A DNA stretch of 64,000 nt from Paenibacillus woosongensis (lineage in GTDB: Bacteria; Bacillota; Bacilli; Paenibacillales; Paenibacillaceae), in contig NZ_WNZW01000007.1 in assembly GCF_009725165.1 (NCBI RefSeq), positions 62,001-126,000 of the forward strand, given 5' to 3'. Under the pieces are notes generated by a model. That model had not been told where the DNA came from. It saw nothing but the letters and a program-made list of their open reading frames with translations, and made no database searches. Made by a program: the position numbers and the translations under genes. Each line of letters begins with the position of its first letter. Within the stretch, counting starts at the first letter, position 1. Shown here one piece after another: positions 35,689 through 45,268 of this stretch.

Positions 35689-36990
35689 CTACTCAGTCAC
35701 AAAGCCGTGTATAAGCGCAGGTGCTGTCGCCTGCTCGGCAATCGTAATATTCGCATAAATTTTCTCGATAACTTCTTCGACGTTTTCGCGGTTGGCATGA
35801 ATCGTCACCAGGGACTCGCCAGCCGCCACCTTGTCGCCGATTTTCTTGTTGAGCATCAGGCCGACCGCCAGATCGATTTCCGATTCCTTGGTCGCCCGGC
35901 CCGCTCCCAGGAGCATGGCCGCAGTGCCGATCTCGTCAGCGACGATAGATGCGACAACGCCGTCTTTCTTGGCCGGCACTTCAATCCGGTATGCAGCCGT
36001 CGGCAGCTTGTCAGGATCATCGACGATCGAAGCGTCTCCGCCCTGATTTGCAATGAATTCCTTGAATTTCTCCAGCGCTTTCCCGCTGCGGATAACCTCC
36101 CGCAGCTTCTCCTCCGCTTCCTCCAGCGAAGCAGCCTTGCCTGCCAGGAAGACCATCTGGCGGCCAAGGGCGAGACAGAGCTCCTCCAAGTCTTTCGGCC
36201 CGGTGCCGCGCAAGGTGTCGATGGCCTCACGGACCTCCAGGGCATTGCCGATCGCTCTGCCTAACGGCTGGCTCATGTCGGAAATGACCGCCATCGTTCT
36301 GCGGCCAACATTGTTGCCGATGCTGACCATGGCATGCGCAAGCTCCTTGGCGTCCTCTACGGTCTTCATAAAGGCGCCCGCACCCGTCTTCACGTCCAGG
36401 ACGATCGCATCCGAACCGGAGGCGATTTTCTTGCTCATAATGGAGCTGGCGATCAGCGGAATCGAATTGACCGTAGCGGTCACGTCGCGCAGTGCGTAAA
36501 GCTTCTTATCCGCCGGCGTCAAGTTGCCGCTCTGGCCGACGACCGCTATTTTATGCTCGTTGACGAGCTTCACGAACTCCTCCTTGGCCAGTTCGACATG
36601 GAAGCCCGGGATCGCCTCCAGCTTGTCGGTCGTGCCGCCCGTATGGCCCAGCCCCCGTCCCGACATTTTGGCTACGGGGATGTCCAGCGCAGCGACCAGC
36701 GGAGCAAGAATTAGCGTCGTCGTATCGCCAACTCCCCCGGTGGAATGCTTGTCTACCTTCACTCCTTCGATCGCCGACAGGTCAATCATATCGCCGGAAT
36801 GGGCCATCGCCATCGTTAAGTCGGCCCGTTCGCGCTCGCTCATATCCTTGAAATAGATCGCCATGGCTAGCGCGCTTACCTGATAATCAGGAATTTCGCC
36901 TCGTGTATAACCTTCGATAATGAAATTGATTTCCTCAGTCGTAAGCTCGTGCCCGTCGCGTTTCTTCTCAATCAAATCCACCATTCTCAT
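35689..36990 (-). CDS. pdp: pyrimidine-nucleoside phosphorylase
   Basis: 433 residues, the family length. The enzyme splits uridine, deoxyuridine or thymidine with phosphate. The signature [20 protein letters not shown] is near residue 108, and the phosphate-binding KHSTGGVGD near 81. The C-terminal beta-hammerhead domain carries [18 protein letters not shown]. It is the last gene of a deo cluster. A 125-bp gap before it holds nothing I can identify. With DeoC, DeoB and DeoD it completes a route from nucleosides to acetaldehyde and glyceraldehyde 3-phosphate. Confidence 0.95.
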   Translation of the reverse strand: MRMVDLIEKKRDGHELTTEEINFIIEGYTRGEIPDYQVSALAMAIYFKDMSERERADLTMAMAHSGDMIDLSAIEGVKVDKHSTGGVGDTTTLILAPLVAALDIPVAKMSGRGLGHTGGTTDKLEAIPGFHVELAKEEFVKLVNEHKIAVVGQSGNLTPADKKLYALRDVTATVNSIPLIASSIMSKKIASGSDAIVLDVKTGAGAFMKTVEDAKELAHAMVSIGNNVGRRTMAVISDMSQPLGRAIGNALEVREAIDTLRGTGPKDLEELCLALGRQMVFLAGKAASLEEAEEKLREVIRSGKALEKFKEFIANQGGDASIVDDPDKLPTAAYRIEVPAKKDGVVASIVADEIGTAAMLLGAGRATKESEIDLAVGLMLNKKIGDKVAAGESLVTIHANRENVEEVIEKIYANITIAEQATAPALIHGFVTE

Positions 36991-37115
36991 CGCAGATTCT
37001 CCCTCACTCTGATCTGATTAGCTGCTCTTGCATAGCGTTATCCCGTCCCGTAACCTGACTTGCATCCAGCAATCCGAGCTTCCTTATCGCCGAAAACTGC
37101 CAAAATTAAAGAAAA

Positions 37116-37823
37116 CTACAATGAAACTGCCGTCTCCAGCGCAACCTCCATCATGTCATGGAATGTCGTCTGACGCTCTTCGGCCGTCGTCTCTTCCCCG
37201 GTGATCAAATGATCGCTTACGGTGAGAATGGTGAGCGCGTTTACGCCGAACTTCGCTGCGATCGTATAAAGCGCCGTCGTCTCCATTTCCACGCCGAGCA
37301 CCCCGTGTTCCATCAGCTTCTTGACGACAGACTTGTCGTCGCGGTAGAACACATCGGAGGTAAAGACATTGCCGACGTGCATGTTCAGCCCTTTGGCTGC
37401 TCCGCATTCATAGGCGGCCTTAAGCAGTTGAAAGCTGGCAATCGGCGAGTAATCATAACCGCCGAAGGTGTGCCGGTTTACGCTGGAATCCGTGCACGCC
37501 GCCTGGGCGAGAATGACCTCCCGTACATGAACATGCTCCTGCATCGCCCCGCAAGTACCTACGCGCATCAGGTTTTTTACGCCATATTCCTGAATCAGCT
37601 CATGAACGTATATTCCAATGGATGGAATCCCCATTCCGGTGCCCTGCACGGACACCCGCTTGCCTTGGTAGGTCCCTGTAAACCCAAGCATTCCGCGCAC
37701 TTCGTTATAACAAGTCACGTCGCTTAAATAGGTTTCGGCAATAAACTTTGCCCGCAGCGGATCGCCCGGCAGCAAAATCGTATCCGCAACGTCTCCTTGC
37801 TTAGCTGCGATGTGTACACTCAT
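37116..37823 (-). CDS. deoD: purine-nucleoside phosphorylase (DeoD type)
   Basis: 235 residues from the ATG at 37823; GAGGAGGAAG lies 8 nt upstream, better placed than for the GTG one codon earlier. Phosphate-binding [14 protein letters not shown] and the active-site segments [28 protein letters not shown] and [11 protein letters not shown] (catalytic Asp) identify the hexameric bacterial enzyme. It cleaves purine (deoxy)ribonucleosides to base and sugar 1-phosphate. It lies 21 bp after deoB in the deo operon. Confidence 0.95.
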   Translation of the reverse strand: MSVHIAAKQGDVADTILLPGDPLRAKFIAETYLSDVTCYNEVRGMLGFTGTYQGKRVSVQGTGMGIPSIGIYVHELIQEYGVKNLMRVGTCGAMQEHVHVREVILAQAACTDSSVNRHTFGGYDYSPIASFQLLKAAYECGAAKGLNMHVGNVFTSDVFYRDDKSVVKKLMEHGVLGVEMETTALYTIAAKFGVNALTILTVSDHLITGEETTAEERQTTFHDMMEVALETAVSL

Positions 37824-37843
37824 CACGGCTTCCTCCTCTATTC

Positions 37844-39025
37844 TTATTTCAAATCAGCCAGAAAGCTTACTCCATGCTCCGGCATTTTTACCCCAAAGTT
37901 ATCCGCCACAGTTGCCCCAATATCCGCAAAGGTCTTGCGCAGCGGCAGCTCTTGTCCTTCTCCGGCAAAAGACTTCGAATACACCAGCAGCGGCACGTAT
38001 TCGCGTGTATGATCCGTTCCCTTATAGGTCGGATCGTTGCCGTGATCCGCCGTAATAATCAGCAGGTCGTCGTCCTGCAGCAGCTCAAACACCTCAGGCA
38101 GGCGGGCATCGTATTCCTCAAGCGCCTGGCCGTAGCCCTTAGGATTGCGCCGATGACCATAGACGGCATCGAAGTCCACCAGGTTTATAAAGGATAGCCC
38201 GCTAAATGGCGTCTTGATCGTCTCGACCAATTTATCCATGCCATCCATATTGGACACCGTACGCACCGCCTTGGTCACCCCTTCTCCGTCGTATATATCG
38301 GAGATCTTGCCGAGGGCGATCACATCGAAGCCGGCATCCTTCAGCTCGTTCATCGTCGTGCGTCCGAACGGCTTAAGGGCATAGTCATGCCGGTTCGATG
38401 TTCGCGTGAAATTTCCCGGCTCGCCGACAAACGGACGGGCGATAATCCGGCCAAGCATGTAAGGATCGTCCAAAGTGATTTCGCGGCAGAACTCGCAAAT
38501 TTCATACAGCTCCTTCAGCGGCACTACCTCTTCATGCGCGGCGATTTGCAGCACGGAATCGGCGGAAGTATAGATGATGAGCGCGCCCGTCTTCATATGC
38601 TCTTCGCCGAGTTCATCGATGATTTCCGTCCCGCTGGCCGGTTTGTTGCCAATGACCTTGCGGCCCGTCTTCTCTTCGATGCGGCGAATGAGCTCCTCCG
38701 GGAAACCATCCGGGAAGACGCGAAACGGCGTATCAATATACAGTCCCATAATTTCCCAGTGCCCAGTCATCGTATCTTTGCCCCGCGAGGCCTCCTGCAT
38801 CTTGGTATAGTAGGCCAGCGGTTTATCCGCCTCAGGTACTCCCTTGACCGGCTTGATATTGGACAAGCCAAGCTTCGCCATGTTCGGCATGTTAAGCCCG
38901 CCGCAGGCCTCGGCGATATGCCCAAACGTATCCGCGCCCACGTCGTCGAATTCGGCCGCATCCGGCGCTTCGCCGATGCCGACGGAGTCCAGTACGATCA
39001 GATGGATTCTCTTGAATTTTGCCAT
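37844..39025 (-). CDS. deoB: phosphopentomutase
   Basis: 393 residues of the alkaline-phosphatase-like metalloenzyme family. The N-terminal metal ligands are in [12 protein letters not shown], and the C-terminal set in [25 protein letters not shown]. The cap domain includes [13 protein letters not shown]. It converts (deoxy)ribose 1-phosphate to the 5-phosphate, linking the phosphorylases to DeoC. Second structural gene of the operon, 73 bp after deoC. Confidence 0.95.
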   Translation of the reverse strand: MAKFKRIHLIVLDSVGIGEAPDAAEFDDVGADTFGHIAEACGGLNMPNMAKLGLSNIKPVKGVPEADKPLAYYTKMQEASRGKDTMTGHWEIMGLYIDTPFRVFPDGFPEELIRRIEEKTGRKVIGNKPASGTEIIDELGEEHMKTGALIIYTSADSVLQIAAHEEVVPLKELYEICEFCREITLDDPYMLGRIIARPFVGEPGNFTRTSNRHDYALKPFGRTTMNELKDAGFDVIALGKISDIYDGEGVTKAVRTVSNMDGMDKLVETIKTPFSGLSFINLVDFDAVYGHRRNPKGYGQALEEYDARLPEVFELLQDDDLLIITADHGNDPTYKGTDHTREYVPLLVYSKSFAGEGQELPLRKTFADIGATVADNFGVKMPEHGVSFLADLK

Positions 39026-39098
39026 GCTCCCTCACTGCTTCCTTTCTGCGCTATGAGCGTTGATCATCTATTATCGACTGCTGTGCAGGATGCGCCGC

Positions 39099-39764
39099 TT
39101 AATAAGCGCTGCTGCCCTGCTCTCCCTTCACGATCTGCACCCCTGAGCTTGCGCCGATACGGGTCGCGCCGGCCTCAATCATCCGTTTGACGTCTTCCAG
39201 GCTGCGGACTCCGCCAGAGGCCTTTACGCCTACGTCCGGACCTACGGTCCGGCGCATTAAGGCGATATCCTCGACTGTCGCTCCTCCGCCTTGGAAACCG
39301 GTGGATGTCTTCACGAAGTCAGCGCCGGCCTGTACAGCCAGTCTGCAGGCTGTTACCTTTTCCTCGTCCGACAGGAGAGATGTCTCTATAATAACTTTAA
39401 CCAAAGCCTTGCCCGCAGCCGCATCGACGACGGCCTGAATATCGCGAAGAACGGTATTGTCATCCCCAGACTTCAGCGCTCCGATATTGATGACCATATC
39501 GACCTCAGTTGCGCCGCTGTCAATCGCATCGGCCGTCTCGTAAGCCTTCGTCTTCGACGTGGAGGCGCCAAGCGGGAAGCCGATGACGGTGCACACCTTC
39601 ACCTTCGTACCTGCAAGCTGTTCTGCGGAATAGGCTACCCACGCCGGGTTCACGCACACTGAAGCGAATCCGTACTCCTTCGCATCGTCGGTCAGTTTCT
39701 TGATATCTTCTGTCGTCGCGTCAGACCGCAGCAGCGTATGATCGATCATGCCAGCTATACTCAT
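39099..39764 (-). CDS. deoC: deoxyribose-phosphate aldolase
   Basis: 221 residues, typical length. The Schiff-base lysine is Lys152 in [10 protein letters not shown]. The helper acidic residue is Asp89 in [10 protein letters not shown], and the second lysine is in GVKASGGVR near 181. It cleaves 2-deoxyribose 5-phosphate to acetaldehyde and glyceraldehyde 3-phosphate in the cytoplasm. First structural gene behind the operator at 39869-39884. Confidence 0.95.
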   Translation of the reverse strand: MSIAGMIDHTLLRSDATTEDIKKLTDDAKEYGFASVCVNPAWVAYSAEQLAGTKVKVCTVIGFPLGASTSKTKAYETADAIDSGATEVDMVINIGALKSGDDNTVLRDIQAVVDAAAGKALVKVIIETSLLSDEEKVTACRLAVQAGADFVKTSTGFQGGGATVEDIALMRRTVGPDVGVKASGGVRSLEDVKRMIEAGATRIGASSGVQIVKGEQGSSAY

Positions 39765-39855
39765 AATTACGCTCTCCTCTATCGTTTGTATTCATGCAAT
39801 AAATGATGCACGTCTGAACTGTCTTATACCCAATCTTACCACCCGCCTGAACAGA

Positions 39856-39884
39856 TGTATATCTACGATTGAAATTATGTTCAA
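39856..39884 (-). promoter_or_regulatory. deoC promoter with DeoR operator
   Basis: Minus strand TTGAAC (39879-39884), 17-bp spacer, TATACA (39856-39861). The palindrome TTGAA-ATTATG-TTCAA (39869-39884) overlaps the -35 element and matches the ATTGAA/TTCAAT style of the Bacillus DeoR operator. The regulator gene is directly upstream. Confidence 0.7.
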
Positions 39885-39999
39885 CCCGCTCTTCTTCTTA
39901 TTATTCCCGCTATGCCAACAATATTCGGGGGAGCAGCCATTTCGGTGCACAGTCCATCCAGCTAACCTGTCCAACAAGGGTTTCCAGCTCAGCGGCTGC

Positions 40000-40941
40000 C
40001 TAATCTTCCTCTAACAATGCTTGCGCCGTAAACTGATCGGTCACCAGAATATTCGGGTACTTGCCATTGAGCGCTGCCCGGATGGCAGTCAGCTTGCGCT
40101 GCCCGCCTGCTACAAGGATGGACTTCTCCTTCCGGCGCAGGTCGGACAAATCAATGCCTACAGTTCGGTTGTTGATGTCATCGCTGACAATGTTTCCTTC
40201 CGCATCAAAAAAGCGGGAGCAAATATCCCCAGCACCCCGGTGCCGCAACAGTCTCTGCTCTTCCTCACTGAAATAGCCAAGCCGGAACAGCAGGGCGTCC
40301 TCCTGAATCGTCCCCACGGTGAAAACCGCAATATTCGCCTGCATCCCGAGCTGGATGATCCGCTGGATATGCCGATCCTCCTCGACCAATTGCTTGAGGG
40401 GGATGCTGTCGAAAATGACAGGCAGCGGCAGATAACGCGCCACGGTACCATATGCCTCCGCGAACAAATGCACCGTCTCTGCTGCATACGTATTCGTGCG
40501 GGAGTGGCTGACGCCTCCTTTAAGCTGCACAACCTCGACGCCGCGCAGCTGCCTGGGCCGCAAATGGAGCGCCACTTTATGCATGGTCGTTCCCCAGGTC
40601 ACTCCGATGATGTCCGCGTCCTTGACCGTTTCATACAAATAGTCGGCTGCCTTCCTGCTAATATGCTCCTGAATTTCCTGATACTCGTTCTGCGGCGAAT
40701 GGCATACCAGCACCTTGTCGATACCGTATTTCATCTTGACGCGGTCAGCGAGCGCATTCAAATCCTCTACAGGATCGACGATGCTGATGCGGATGTACCC
40801 CTGCTCCTTCGCATGCTGGAGCAAACGGGATACCGTAGGGCGGGATACACCAAGCCGTTCCGCGATTTCCTGCTGGCTGTAATCTGAAATATAGTATAGT
40901 CTGGCCGCCTCGATACTCAGGCTACGCTTGTCTTTTTCCAT
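40000..40941 (-). CDS. deoR: DeoR-like SorC family transcriptional regulator
   Basis: 313 residues. The helix-turn-helix is at residues ~20-40 (QQEIAERLGVSRPTVSRLLQHAKEQGYI). A sugar-phosphate-binding domain follows with VLVCHSPQNEYQEIQEHISRKAADYLYE, IIGVTWGTTMHKVALHL and a C-terminal SILVAGGQRKLTAIRAALNGKYPNILVTD. This is the SorC/Bacillus DeoR type, released by deoxyribose 5-phosphate. It precedes deoC-deoB-deoD-pdp on the same strand, with the operator in the 235-bp gap. Unlike Bacillus subtilis, no nupC nucleoside transporter is in the cluster. Confidence 0.85.
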   Translation of the reverse strand: MEKDKRSLSIEAARLYYISDYSQQEIAERLGVSRPTVSRLLQHAKEQGYIRISIVDPVEDLNALADRVKMKYGIDKVLVCHSPQNEYQEIQEHISRKAADYLYETVKDADIIGVTWGTTMHKVALHLRPRQLRGVEVVQLKGGVSHSRTNTYAAETVHLFAEAYGTVARYLPLPVIFDSIPLKQLVEEDRHIQRIIQLGMQANIAVFTVGTIQEDALLFRLGYFSEEEQRLLRHRGAGDICSRFFDAEGNIVSDDINNRTVGIDLSDLRRKEKSILVAGGQRKLTAIRAALNGKYPNILVTDQFTAQALLEED

Positions 40942-40994
40942 ATATGCATCCTACTTTTACGTTAATTAATGGCAATGTTATTGCTTTCCAACCA

Positions 40995-42308
40995 TTATAG
41001 TGCCTTCCCGGTTCCCTTGCCAGCAGCCCTGGCTGGATTGCGGCCTGGCTCCAGCGACGGCGCCGAAGCGCCCCAAATCGCGGTACGAAACGCAATACCC
41101 GCCAGACCAATCAATGCGGTAACTGCGCCAATGAGCATAAAGGCCGCGCCGGCTTGGACCAGCTTGATCAAGAAGCCGCCGATCAAAGGTGCAGCCAGCA
41201 TCACCAGGCTGACGATCGTGTTCTGAATGCCGAATACCCGGCCGATCATCTGCTCGGAGGTGTCTTTTTGCAGGATATAATTTTGCGTTACCATATACAT
41301 GCCGTTGCCGATGCCGATCAGCGCACCGAGCCCGAGAAGCAGCAGAACGCCGGTTCCCGGCGGACACAGCCCCAGAAGGGCGATCCCGGTCCCGATCAGC
41401 ACATAACCCCCGCCGAGTCCCCAGCCATAGGCGATGCGATTCAACCGGTTAAGGACGACAATCACGGCCACGGCCCCAGCTCCGATCGCAGACACCAGCC
41501 AGCCGATCAGCGATTCATTCTCGGAATCGATCACACGCAGCAGCGTCGGGAACTGATAATCGATCATCAGCAGCGCGGTCAAGCCGACAAAGCCGAACAT
41601 CATCGTATACAGCACTTTTTTAGCCTTAAAAAGATAAAGCCAGCCTTCGCGCCAATTTTGGAGAAAAGCATCCCAGCCCCTTCCCCGTCTGGAATCCGTC
41701 CTCTGCAGCGGTTCCTCTGTATGAAGGGAGACCGGAAGCGCGCGAAGCGGGAGCAGCAGTACGGCCGACAGCAGCCTTGCTCCGGCATTAAGTATAATGC
41801 ACGCCTGGGGCGACAGCGCTGTCAGCGTCATCGCGCCAAGCAGCGGGCCGGCCACCTTCGAGGACTGGTTCACCAGACCGTTGAAGGATGTCGCCTGAAA
41901 CAGCAGAGCCGGCGGCACGACTTGCCGTGTCAGCGCCTGCTGGGCAGGCACGTGGAACACGCCGCAGGCGGCCCGCAGCGCCAGCAGCGGGAGCAGCCAG
42001 GCCATGTTAGGCGCAGCCAAAATGCATAGCGTCAGCACTACGGTAATTAGGTCGCAAACCATCATAAGCCGCGCTTTACGCACCCGGTCCGCGACCGTTC
42101 CGGCGAAGGAGCCGAGCAGCACCGCCGGCAGCGCCATCGTCACCGGGATAAGGGCCAGCAGCACCGGGTCCACGCCCCAACGGTAAGCGACGAGCACCTG
42201 AATGGCGAGCGCGTCGAACCAATCGCCAAAGGAGGCAAGCGCATAAGCTCCAAACATATGCCTGAAGCTGCGTATCGATAAGAGGGAGGAGCGTTCTTTT
42301 GGTGTCAT
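40995..42308 (-). CDS. MFS transporter
   Basis: 437 residues from the ATG at 42308 (GAAAGGA upstream); a longer frame from a TTG at 42335 would cross the palindrome. About eleven to twelve hydrophobic segments. The loop 2-3 motif reads GSFAGTVADRVRKARLMMV and a second motif GRVFGIQNTIVSL follows the central loop. It belongs to the same MFS_3-like group as the protein at 16130 but is clearly a different gene. Substrate unknown. A perfect 6-bp-arm palindrome lies 19 bp upstream of the ATG. Confidence 0.75.
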   Translation of the reverse strand: MTPKERSSLLSIRSFRHMFGAYALASFGDWFDALAIQVLVAYRWGVDPVLLALIPVTMALPAVLLGSFAGTVADRVRKARLMMVCDLITVVLTLCILAAPNMAWLLPLLALRAACGVFHVPAQQALTRQVVPPALLFQATSFNGLVNQSSKVAGPLLGAMTLTALSPQACIILNAGARLLSAVLLLPLRALPVSLHTEEPLQRTDSRRGRGWDAFLQNWREGWLYLFKAKKVLYTMMFGFVGLTALLMIDYQFPTLLRVIDSENESLIGWLVSAIGAGAVAVIVVLNRLNRIAYGWGLGGGYVLIGTGIALLGLCPPGTGVLLLLGLGALIGIGNGMYMVTQNYILQKDTSEQMIGRVFGIQNTIVSLVMLAAPLIGGFLIKLVQAGAAFMLIGAVTALIGLAGIAFRTAIWGASAPSLEPGRNPARAAGKGTGKAL

Positions 42309-42326
42309 AGGGCAATCTGTCCTTTC

Positions 42327-42340
42327 GTATCTCAAGATAC
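42327..42340. promoter_or_regulatory. palindrome upstream of the MFS gene
   Basis: GTATCT-CA-AGATAC, a perfect 14-bp inverted repeat between the converging-divergent neighbours and just before the MFS ribosome binding site. Candidate operator or small hairpin; no further evidence. Confidence 0.3.
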
Positions 42341-42403
42341 CCTTAATCCTACCCCGCGATTGTCAGAGGATGATCAGACGGCCTGGGCCACGGCCGCAGG
42401 GAG

Positions 42404-43555
42404 CTATAATAGAGATAATGCTCTGCCAATGACGGCTTCCATCTCCTTCTTATATTTCGACAGTCCTAGCTCTTCATCCGAAGAATCATAAAGCAGCGCA
42501 TATTTGTGCTGCATGTCCAGACCAGGATGCTTCCGGTCGATATATCGCAGTATTTGGCAGAGCGAAATGATCCGAAGCGGGACGTTCAGCGACATCTCCA
42601 GCACATCCAGACCTTCATCAAACTTCTGCTCCGCTTCCTTTCCGCGGCCGCGCGCCAAATCCAAAAGTCCTTGTACGATGCGAAAACGTCCGATTTCCCG
42701 CAAATATGGCATATCCTTGAGCAAGCGGGCCAATCGTTCCGCCACCTTGTCCGCTTCCTCAAGCTCCCCGGCCAGCACATAAACGTATATTTCCATAATC
42801 GCTACCGGCATGACAAACCCGCTGAGCCCATCCTCCTCAACCGTCTTCCTCGTCTCTGCGAACCGCTTCATCGCCTCCACTTCAAGCCCGGCATCCGCAT
42901 ACACCTCAAGAATGTTAAGAATACGCATTTCGCGATGCTCTTCCGGAGAAAGGACATGCCGGGAAATGGCCTGTTCACAATAGCGCAGTATTTGCTCCGG
43001 CTCGGGATTTGTCCCTCGGTATAAAATCAGCAGCCAGTACAGCCGGGTTTGCAGCGGCAGACCGTCCGCTTCCAGGAACCAGGCGATATCGCCTTGGATA
43101 AATTTCAGATAAACGACGTAGAACGGATCCAGCTCGAAGCCAAGTATGTCCTGCTGCGTAGCCAGCGCCAGCATCGATTTGCCTTGACCGAACAGGTGGT
43201 ATTTCTTGAAAATATCCCGCACCGAGGAATTAACCTCACAATCGCCAACCGACGGATTCATTACGGATTTCGGTTCCCCGACGGTCAGGCTGTATCCGTA
43301 TCCCCGAACAGTATTGATGCGAATATGCGTCCAGGGAGACAACTTCTTCCTCAGGCGGTAAATATGATCATCCACTGTCCGCTCTACCGGGAATTCCATC
43401 GTCCACACCCGATCAAGGAGCTGATCACGCGTAAAAGCCCTGTCACGGTGACGATACAGAAATTGCAGCAGCGCGAACTCCTTCGCCAGCAGCGTGATGC
43501 TCTCGGCGCCCCATTTTACTTTGTAGCCGGAAGGATCGAATGTCAGTCTCTCCAT
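42404..43555 (-). CDS. winged-helix regulator with C-terminal TPR-like domain
   Basis: 383 residues from the ATG at 43555, with GGAGAAGGGG upstream (an extended frame from 43603 exists). The first ~100 residues form an OmpR/PhoB-type winged helix (ITLLAKEFALLQFLYRHRDRAFTRDQLLDRVW, VDDHIYRLRKKLS, INTVRGYGYSL) but without a receiver domain. The rest is all-helical with repeats suggestive of TPR/BTAD folds (ILNILEVYADAGLEVEAMKRFAETRK; GELEEADKVAERLARLL). It is thus a one-component regulator with an unknown signal. Its closest neighbour on the same strand is the MFS gene 95 bp downstream. Confidence 0.75.
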   Translation of the reverse strand: MERLTFDPSGYKVKWGAESITLLAKEFALLQFLYRHRDRAFTRDQLLDRVWTMEFPVERTVDDHIYRLRKKLSPWTHIRINTVRGYGYSLTVGEPKSVMNPSVGDCEVNSSVRDIFKKYHLFGQGKSMLALATQQDILGFELDPFYVVYLKFIQGDIAWFLEADGLPLQTRLYWLLILYRGTNPEPEQILRYCEQAISRHVLSPEEHREMRILNILEVYADAGLEVEAMKRFAETRKTVEEDGLSGFVMPVAIMEIYVYVLAGELEEADKVAERLARLLKDMPYLREIGRFRIVQGLLDLARGRGKEAEQKFDEGLDVLEMSLNVPLRIISLCQILRYIDRKHPGLDMQHKYALLYDSSDEELGLSKYKKEMEAVIGRALSLL

Positions 43556-43653
43556 AACTACCCCTTCTCCAAATGTCTTATTAGATTTATCATAATCGAT
43601 CACCGCCTCTCTGAGAATTGAAAAGCGCGCAAACGATCTGGGTGCAAATAAAA

Positions 43654-43702
43654 ATCCCCGAAGGAGACGGTCAATATTGCTTCAGGCCGCTCCCCAGGGG
43701 AT
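43654..43702 (-). terminator. terminator of the kamA gene
   Basis: On the minus strand ATCCCC and GGGGAT close a long stem-loop followed by TTTTATTTG, 36 bp after the kamA stop. Confidence 0.5.
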
Positions 43703-43737
43703 CATTTACTATGTTTTATTATGTTTTACTTATTATG

Positions 43738-44925
43738 TTATAACATGGCAGGCGTACGTTTTCTCTTCTGTGGAAAATCGGGCATCTCGTTCACAGAGAC
43801 AACTTCATCGGTCTTCTTCTCCGGCTGCTTCCAATACTGTTCATTGCCAGGCAGATCGTCGAACCAAGCAGCATCTTTAGGGCAATCGAGGATCATCATC
43901 TTGCCGTAATCCCCATCGCGGGACTGGTGGTATTTCAAATAAGCCTTGCCGTTTTCGATCGCAAGTATTTCAATCTTGCCGGACGTATGGCTCATCGACA
44001 GCCTGACCCTTTTGCCCAGGCCAGATGTTCGCGCCTTCGCCTCCTCGACGATGCGGTAGACCTCTTCCAGGGAAAGGACAAAATCCCGGTTCCCCGCTAC
44101 CGGCCTGTTCACGAAGAAGTAGTAAGGCGTAACCCCTGCCCAGGACAGCTTATCCAGCAGTTCGCCAAGCACTACAGGGTCATCGTTGATGCCTTTTAGC
44201 ACCGGGGTCTGGTTGACTACGATCGCGCCAGCCTCATGCAGTGCCTGGAACCCGCGTCTCGCTTCCGCCGTAATTTCGCGCGGATGGTTAATATGAGCCA
44301 TGACATAAATGCGCTGCTCCGGCGTGGAATAAGTGCGGATCACATCGAGCAGCTCCTCGTCCTCGTAAATGCGCATCGGATTAAAGACAGGAATCTTGGA
44401 GCCAAGTCGAATGATTTTAACATGCTCGATTTCACGCAGCTGGGCCAGAATGCCCCGCAGCTTCTCCGTAGCCAGAATGAGGCTGTCCCCGCCGGTCAAA
44501 AGGACATTGTTGATTTCGGGATGCTTGGCGATATAATCGATCCCCGGCTGTACATCGGACATGGCCTCCTTCACGTCATTGCGGAACAAACGCTTGCGGA
44601 AGCAATAGCGGCAGTACGCGCCGCATACCTCCGACACGATCAGCAGAGCAGTCGTCGTATACTTGTGCTGACAGCCCGGCACGACATAGTTGGTATCCTC
44701 GTCGGACGCATCCCAGCGGCCGTATTCCTCAAGCTCCCCTTCATTCGGAATAACCAGCTTGCGAATCGGATCCTGGGGATCGTTCCAGTCAATCAGGTTC
44801 AAATAATAATCGTTCACCCGAAATACGAACTTCTCCGTAATCGGTTTCAAACGCGCCCGCTCCTCCTCCGGAATCATCGTCAGTCTGTCCAGGTTCGTAA
44901 TGTACTTCGTTTTCACCTTTGTCAT
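43738..44925 (-). CDS. kamA: lysine 2,3-aminomutase (radical SAM, PLP)
   Basis: 395 residues from the ATG at 44925, with AAGGAGG 8 nt upstream. The radical SAM cluster motif is CGAYCRYCFRKRLF (CxxxCxxC), with the SAM-binding GG motif LLTGGDSLI shortly after. The N-terminal RLTMIPEEERARLKPI and the C-terminal region (LRLSMSHTSGKIEI) are those of KamA rather than the shorter EpmB. The enzyme moves the amino group of L-lysine to make beta-lysine, used in lysine fermentation or, after acetylation, as the osmolyte N-epsilon-acetyl-beta-lysine. No ablB acetyltransferase or other kam gene is adjacent. Expression lies behind a c-di-AMP riboswitch. Confidence 0.9.
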   Translation of the reverse strand: MTKVKTKYITNLDRLTMIPEEERARLKPITEKFVFRVNDYYLNLIDWNDPQDPIRKLVIPNEGELEEYGRWDASDEDTNYVVPGCQHKYTTTALLIVSEVCGAYCRYCFRKRLFRNDVKEAMSDVQPGIDYIAKHPEINNVLLTGGDSLILATEKLRGILAQLREIEHVKIIRLGSKIPVFNPMRIYEDEELLDVIRTYSTPEQRIYVMAHINHPREITAEARRGFQALHEAGAIVVNQTPVLKGINDDPVVLGELLDKLSWAGVTPYYFFVNRPVAGNRDFVLSLEEVYRIVEEAKARTSGLGKRVRLSMSHTSGKIEILAIENGKAYLKYHQSRDGDYGKMMILDCPKDAAWFDDLPGNEQYWKQPEKKTDEVVSVNEMPDFPQKRKRTPAML

Positions 44926-44952
44926 TTGTACATCCTCCTTCCTAGTAATCAA

Positions 44953-44978
44953 CAAAAAAAGACCCCAAACCGGGGGTC
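44953..44978 (-). terminator. second terminator of the kamA leader
   Basis: Minus strand GACCCC and GGGGTC close a stem around CGGTTT, followed by seven T residues, 28 nt before the kamA ATG. Strong intrinsic terminator shape. Confidence 0.8.
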
Positions 44979-45010
44979 TAGACACAGCTGCGCCAGCAAG
45001 GGTCAGAAGA

Positions 45011-45036
45011 CAAAAACAGACCCCAAAACAGGGTCT
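45011..45036 (-). terminator. first terminator of the kamA leader
   Basis: Minus strand AGACCC / GGGTCT with a 7-nt loop followed by GTTTTTG. The same AGACCC sequence recurs at 45064-45069 (as GGGTCT on the minus strand) at the end of the aptamer, which could pair with the terminator arm and act as the switch. Confidence 0.7.
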
Positions 45037-45065
45037 AAAGAGACGTAATTAATGATTTAAAACAG

Positions 45066-45202
45066 ACCCATCCACTGCTGACGAGGTTAGCTGACGGACT
45101 CGGGTAAGATGGTACCCTACACCTCATAGGAATGAGTGATTCGCCCCAAGAAAAAAAACTGGTTCCCCCGCTTTCCTGGCTATCACCAAGAAACTAAGCG
45201 TG
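45066..45202 (-). ncRNA. cyclic-di-AMP riboswitch (ydaO/yuaA type)
   Basis: Read on the minus strand, the conserved blocks of the ydaO aptamer appear in order: ACGCTTAG (about 45194-45202), GCGGGGGAACC (near 45161-45171), TTGGGGCGAATC (near 45138-45149), TAGGGTACC (45111-45119), and CCCGAGTCCGTCAGCTAACC within 45082-45104. The last block is nearly identical to the known consensus. The riboswitch normally turns genes off when c-di-AMP is high. It starts at the predicted transcription start, and two terminators lie between it and kamA. Confidence 0.92.
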
Positions 45203-45207
45203 TGTCT

Positions 45208-45236
45208 ATGATAAGGTGTACGGGAAAGATTGTCAA
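45208..45236 (-). promoter_or_regulatory. sigma-A promoter of kamA
   Basis: Minus strand TTGACA (45231-45236), 17-bp spacer, TATCAT (45208-45213), with a predicted start near 45201 at the first base of the aptamer. Confidence 0.8.
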
Positions 45237-45268
45237 CCTTAGGGCAATTAACAAGAGATTTGGAATAA

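Noticed and set aside
40021-40887. Plus-strand frame of 288 codons opposite deoR
   Set aside because: Antisense shadow of a gene with a clear HTH and sugar-binding domain; no start site.
41154-42029. Plus-strand frame of 291 codons opposite the MFS gene
   Set aside because: His/Gln/Arg-rich, typical of an antisense shadow of a membrane protein gene.
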